Origin: Rhodoferax sp.
GTDB taxonomy: Bacteria; Pseudomonadota; Gammaproteobacteria; Burkholderiales; Burkholderiaceae_C
Reading direction: 5' to 3'
Length of the DNA: 64,000 bases
NCBI RefSeq assembly: GCF_018780565.1
Contig: NZ_JADMJN010000012.1
Location: forward strand, 110,416 to 174,415
A model generated the notes under the pieces. It did not search any database. It had not been told where the DNA came from and worked only from the letters and a program-made list of their open reading frames with translations. Positions 61,319-64,000 of the stretch are shown one piece after another. How positions within the stretch are numbered: the stretch's first letter is position 1; every line of letters begins with the position of its first letter. The translations under genes were made by a program, and so were the position numbers.

Positions 61319-63868
61319 GTGCTCGCCCTTCTTCAAACCTTTTCCTGGCAAGAGTTGCGCCACCATCCCTGGCGCAACGCAGCGGCCATGGTGGCGGTGA
61401 TGCTGGGTGTGGCGCTGGCTTTTTCGGTCCACCTGATCAACGCCTCGGCGCTGGATGAATTCTCCCAGGCGGTGCGCTCCGTCAATGGCCAGCCGGACGT
61501 GGAACTGCGCGGCATCCAGGGCCGCATTGACGAGGCCCTGTATCCACGCGTGGCCCGGCTGGCGCAAGTAGCCCTGGCTTCCCCGGTTCTGGAGATCAAC
61601 ACCTATGCGCAGGACGCCGCGGGGCAACGGGTGCTGCTGCGTGTACTGGGGGTGGACGCGCTGGTCATTGCCGCCCTTGCACCGGCCCTCATGCCGCAGC
61701 CGGCTGTGGGTGCTGAGCGCATGGCGATCTTCTTGCCCAACACTGTTTTTTTGAATGCCAGCGCTGCCCAGCGCCTGGGCAACACCGGCCTGCAATTGCA
61801 AAGCGCCCTCCAACTCAAGCCGGTGAAAGTGGCCGGCCGCGTCAGCGCCGCAGGCCCACCCCTGGCAGTGATGGACATCGGTGCGGCGCAGGACCTGTTT
61901 GACAAGCAGGGGCAGCTCTCACGCATTGACATTCGTCTGCACCCCGGGGTCGACCGGACCCGCTTTGTGCATGACCTGCAAAGCTCCCCCGACTGGCCCG
62001 CCCAAGTCCATGTGGCGCAACCCGGTGATGCACAAAGTCGAATCAGCAACCTGTCCCGGGCCTACCGTGTGAACCTCACCGTGCTGGCCCTGGTGGCCCT
62101 GTTCACCGGGGCGTTTCTGGTGTTCTCCGTTTTGTCCCTGAGCGTGGCCAGACGCGCCCAGCAATTCGCTCTGCTGGCGGTGCTGGGCCTGAGCGGGCGC
62201 GAGCGCCTGGCACTGGTTATGTGGGAGTCGCTGGCGTTAGGCCTGGTGGGCAGCCTGGCTGGTGTGGCCCTGGGCACAGGCTTGGCGGCGCTCGCCTTGC
62301 GGCTGCTCGGCGGCGATCTGGGGGGCGGCTTCTTCGCCGGCGTGGCACCCAGCCTGCAGTGGAGTGCGTGGGCCGCCGTCGCGTATGGGGTTCTGGGTGT
62401 GATGGCCGCCCTGGTGGGCGGCTGGTGGCCGGCACGGCAAGCGCAAGGCTTGCCGCCAGCGCAAACGCTCAAGGGACTGGGCGCAGGCCTCGTGACACGG
62501 CGAAGTCACTGGCTTGGTATTATTTTGATAGCGGCTGGCACCCTATTGGCGAGGGCTCCTGCCATTTTTGATATTCCCCTGGCAGCCTATGTATCGGTTG
62601 CCCTGCTGCTGCTGGGCGGCATCATCACCTTGCCCTGGCTGATTGCTCTGCTGCTGAATCAGCTGGCGCCGCAGGTGGCGCGCCACCCGCTGCCACTGCT
62701 TGCGGTGGAGCGTGCGCGCCGGGTCCGCGAAAGTGCCGCGGTGGCCATCAGCGGCGTGGTGGCATCGCTGAGCCTGGCCGTTGCCCTGACGGTGATGGTG
62801 GCCAGTTTCAGGGGCTCGGTGACCCAGTGGCTGGATGTGATCCTGCCCGCCGAGTTGTATGTGCGCACCGCCACGGCCAGCAGTGCTGGCGATGCGGCTT
62901 ACTTCACACCAGAATTTGTACAAGCCGTGGCAAGGCTGGATGCCATCCAGAAAGTGACCGTGCAGCGCAGCAGCCAACTGCTGCTGGACGCCCACCGCCC
63001 AGCCGTCACACTGATCGCGCGCCCTCTGCCCGACCCGGCCAGGAACCTGCCGCTGGTCGGCCCGGCGCTGGCAGTGCCGGAAGGACGAATTGGCATCTAC
63101 GTGAGCGAAGCGATGGTCGACCTGTATGGGGCACACCCTGGCCAGGACTTCACGCCACTATCGGCACATTTCAAGACTCTTTCCCCTGTCAATCAAACCT
63201 CAATAGCTACATTTTTCATAGCAGGCATATGGCGCGACTACGCACGCCAGTCGGGCGCCGTGGTCATGAACTTGAGCGACTTCCAGCGCCTGAGCGGCGA
63301 CCAGAGGGCCAATGACCTGGCCCTCTGGCTGCGGGCCGATGCGGACCCGGCGTCCGTGCAGCAAGCCATTCGTGCAGTGGCTGGCGAAGGCTCCGGGGGA
63401 CTGATCGAATTCGCCTCGGCGCGCGAGATACGGGCCATTTCCCTGAAGATCTTTGACCGCAGCTTTGCCGTGACCTACTGGCTGCAGGCCGTGGCCATCG
63501 CCATCGGTCTGTTTGGCGTGGCCGCAAGCTTCAGCGCCCAGGTACTGGCAAGGCGCAAGGAATTTGGACTGCTTGCCCACCTGGGACTGACGCGCCGGCA
63601 AATTCTCACTGTGGTGGCCCTGGAGGGCGCCGCCTGGACAACGCTGGGCGCCATGGCTGGCTTGGGGCTGGGGCTGGCCGTGTCGGTGGTGCTGGTGCAT
63701 GTGGTGAACCCACAGAGCTTTCACTGGACCATGGATTTATTGCTGCCCTGGACGCGCCTGATTGCCTTGTGCCTGGCTGTGGTGGCAGCCGGTACCGTGA
63801 CAGCCTGGCTCGCTGGACGCTCGGCAGCGGCCCGGGACGCAGTGCTGGCGGTCAAGGAAGACTGGTGA
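61319..63868 (+). CDS. ABC transporter permease, FtsX/MacB-like (YbbP type)
   Basis: An 849-residue protein with an N-terminal span (NAAAMVAVMLGVALAFSVHL), a large periplasmic domain, two groups of membrane spans, and FtsX domains at about 255-390 and 720-845. GTG start at 61319. It is probably the partner of the ATPase at 60001 and may export lipids or lipoproteins. Two AT-rich repeat copies lie within it (62515-62575 and a partial one at 63191). Confidence 0.9.
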   Translation: MLALLQTFSWQELRHHPWRNAAAMVAVMLGVALAFSVHLINASALDEFSQAVRSVNGQPDVELRGIQGRIDEALYPRVARLAQVALASPVLEINTYAQDAAGQRVLLRVLGVDALVIAALAPALMPQPAVGAERMAIFLPNTVFLNASAAQRLGNTGLQLQSALQLKPVKVAGRVSAAGPPLAVMDIGAAQDLFDKQGQLSRIDIRLHPGVDRTRFVHDLQSSPDWPAQVHVAQPGDAQSRISNLSRAYRVNLTVLALVALFTGAFLVFSVLSLSVARRAQQFALLAVLGLSGRERLALVMWESLALGLVGSLAGVALGTGLAALALRLLGGDLGGGFFAGVAPSLQWSAWAAVAYGVLGVMAALVGGWWPARQAQGLPPAQTLKGLGAGLVTRRSHWLGIILIAAGTLLARAPAIFDIPLAAYVSVALLLLGGIITLPWLIALLLNQLAPQVARHPLPLLAVERARRVRESAAVAISGVVASLSLAVALTVMVASFRGSVTQWLDVILPAELYVRTATASSAGDAAYFTPEFVQAVARLDAIQKVTVQRSSQLLLDAHRPAVTLIARPLPDPARNLPLVGPALAVPEGRIGIYVSEAMVDLYGAHPGQDFTPLSAHFKTLSPVNQTSIATFFIAGIWRDYARQSGAVVMNLSDFQRLSGDQRANDLALWLRADADPASVQQAIRAVAGEGSGGLIEFASAREIRAISLKIFDRSFAVTYWLQAVAIAIGLFGVAASFSAQVLARRKEFGLLAHLGLTRRQILTVVALEGAAWTTLGAMAGLGLGLAVSVVLVHVVNPQSFHWTMDLLLPWTRLIALCLAVVAAGTVTAWLAGRSAAARDAVLAVKEDW
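62515..62575 (+). repeat. ATAGC repeat, copy C (inside the ABC permease gene)
   Basis: Head GGTATTATTTTGATAGC, middle CTATTGGCGAGGGCTCC, tail CATTTTTGATATTC. It is in frame within a membrane-spanning segment (LIAAGTLLARAPAIFDI) and close to the inferred consensus. Confidence 0.7.
63191..63226 (+). repeat. ATAGC repeat, partial copy D (ABC permease gene)
   Basis: AATCAAACCTCAATAGC followed by TACATTTTTCATAGCAGG. It keeps the head but not the GAGGGCTAG middle. In frame, so possibly a decayed copy or coincidence. Confidence 0.35.
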
Positions 63869-63871
63869 GAA

Positions 63872-64000
63872 TCAGTTGTGCAGCGCCGCATCCGGGCCTG
63901 TGGCTTGAACGCGCAACTTTCGGATGAGGTCATCACACGCCAAGGCACCCTGCACGAAATCAAAAGCCGCCAGTGCCGCATCCAGCGCCTCAAGCTCGCC
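63872..64000 (-). CDS. C-terminal fragment of an unidentified protein
   Basis: The frame is open from the right edge to a TGA at 63872-63874, giving at least 42 residues that end with TGPDAALHN. The segment LEALDAALAAFDFVQGALA resembles the end of an Hpt domain of a hybrid kinase, but this is weak. It converges with the ABC permease gene, three bases between stops. Confidence 0.35.
   Translation of the reverse strand, partial: GELEALDAALAAFDFVQGALACDDLIRKLRVQATGPDAALHN

Overview
The window looks like chromosomal DNA of a betaproteobacterium of the Comamonadaceae (Rhodoferax/Polaromonas-like), judged from protein sequence character and gene neighbourhoods: ilvB-ilvH-ilvC-pssA-leuA, a sigma factor/DUF3619/DUF3106/RDD operon, nadE-glnB, dnaX-ybaB-recR next to the SRP RNA gene, mutL/miaA, and moaA-mobA-moeA. 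No species can be named from the sequence alone. Nearly everything is ordinary housekeeping DNA. No prophage, insertion sequence, transposase, integrase, rRNA or CRISPR array was seen.

Layout. 0-4.4 kb is the most accessory-looking part: the 5' end of a type I secretion ABC transporter, a GT-B glycosyltransferase, then a divergent NrtR-type Nudix regulator facing an SPFH/band-7 protein and an NAD-kinase-like protein, with two tandem palindromes in the shared control region. Two tRNA genes (Arg-UCU, Pro-UGG) follow. 5-8.5 kb holds the N-end-rule transferases aat and bpt, an IclR regulator and pbpG. 8.6-15 kb is branched-chain amino acid synthesis (leuA, ilvC, ilvH, ilvB) plus pssA; leuA is preceded by a leucine-rich leader peptide and an attenuator hairpin. 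15-17.9 kb is a sigma-factor operon and a LOG-family gene. 17.9-21.7 kb has glnB-nadE, a GNAT-like protein and cheW. 21.8-29.8 kb is lipid and pyrophosphate metabolism: WS/DGAT acyltransferase, alpha/beta hydrolase, ppa and hppA (divergent), and a TetR-controlled diiron-hydrolase/MaoC pair. 29.9-35.4 kb has a lipoprotein, an unknown gene, an HDOD protein and the molybdenum cofactor genes.

35.4-41.1 kb is an RND/MFS efflux operon. 41.2-44.8 kb is rnhA, a methyltransferase, gloB and mltD, with methyltransferase and gloB start codons overlapping head to head. 44.8-47.5 kb is a NitT/TauT-type ABC importer. 47.6-51.3 kb is recR, ybaB, dnaX (with an A9 slippery run), a basic-tailed small protein and the SRP RNA. 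51.4-64 kb holds a 7TM-DISM diguanylate cyclase, DedA protein, mutL, a PAS histidine kinase, a Bcr/CflA transporter, miaA, and an ABC export system whose ATPase and permease genes are separated by an hsp20 gene on the other strand.

The least explained feature is a dispersed family of AT-rich repeats of about 60 bp, each built around an ATAGC core. I see about ten copies, several lying in frame inside conserved genes (GNAT, mutL, miaA, the ABC permease, dnaX) and several supplying or abutting stop codons (ppa, tetR, WS/DGAT, methyltransferase). Other points worth a look are the NrtR/SPFH/NAD-kinase-like module with its tandem operator, the leu attenuator and the dnaX slippage site.
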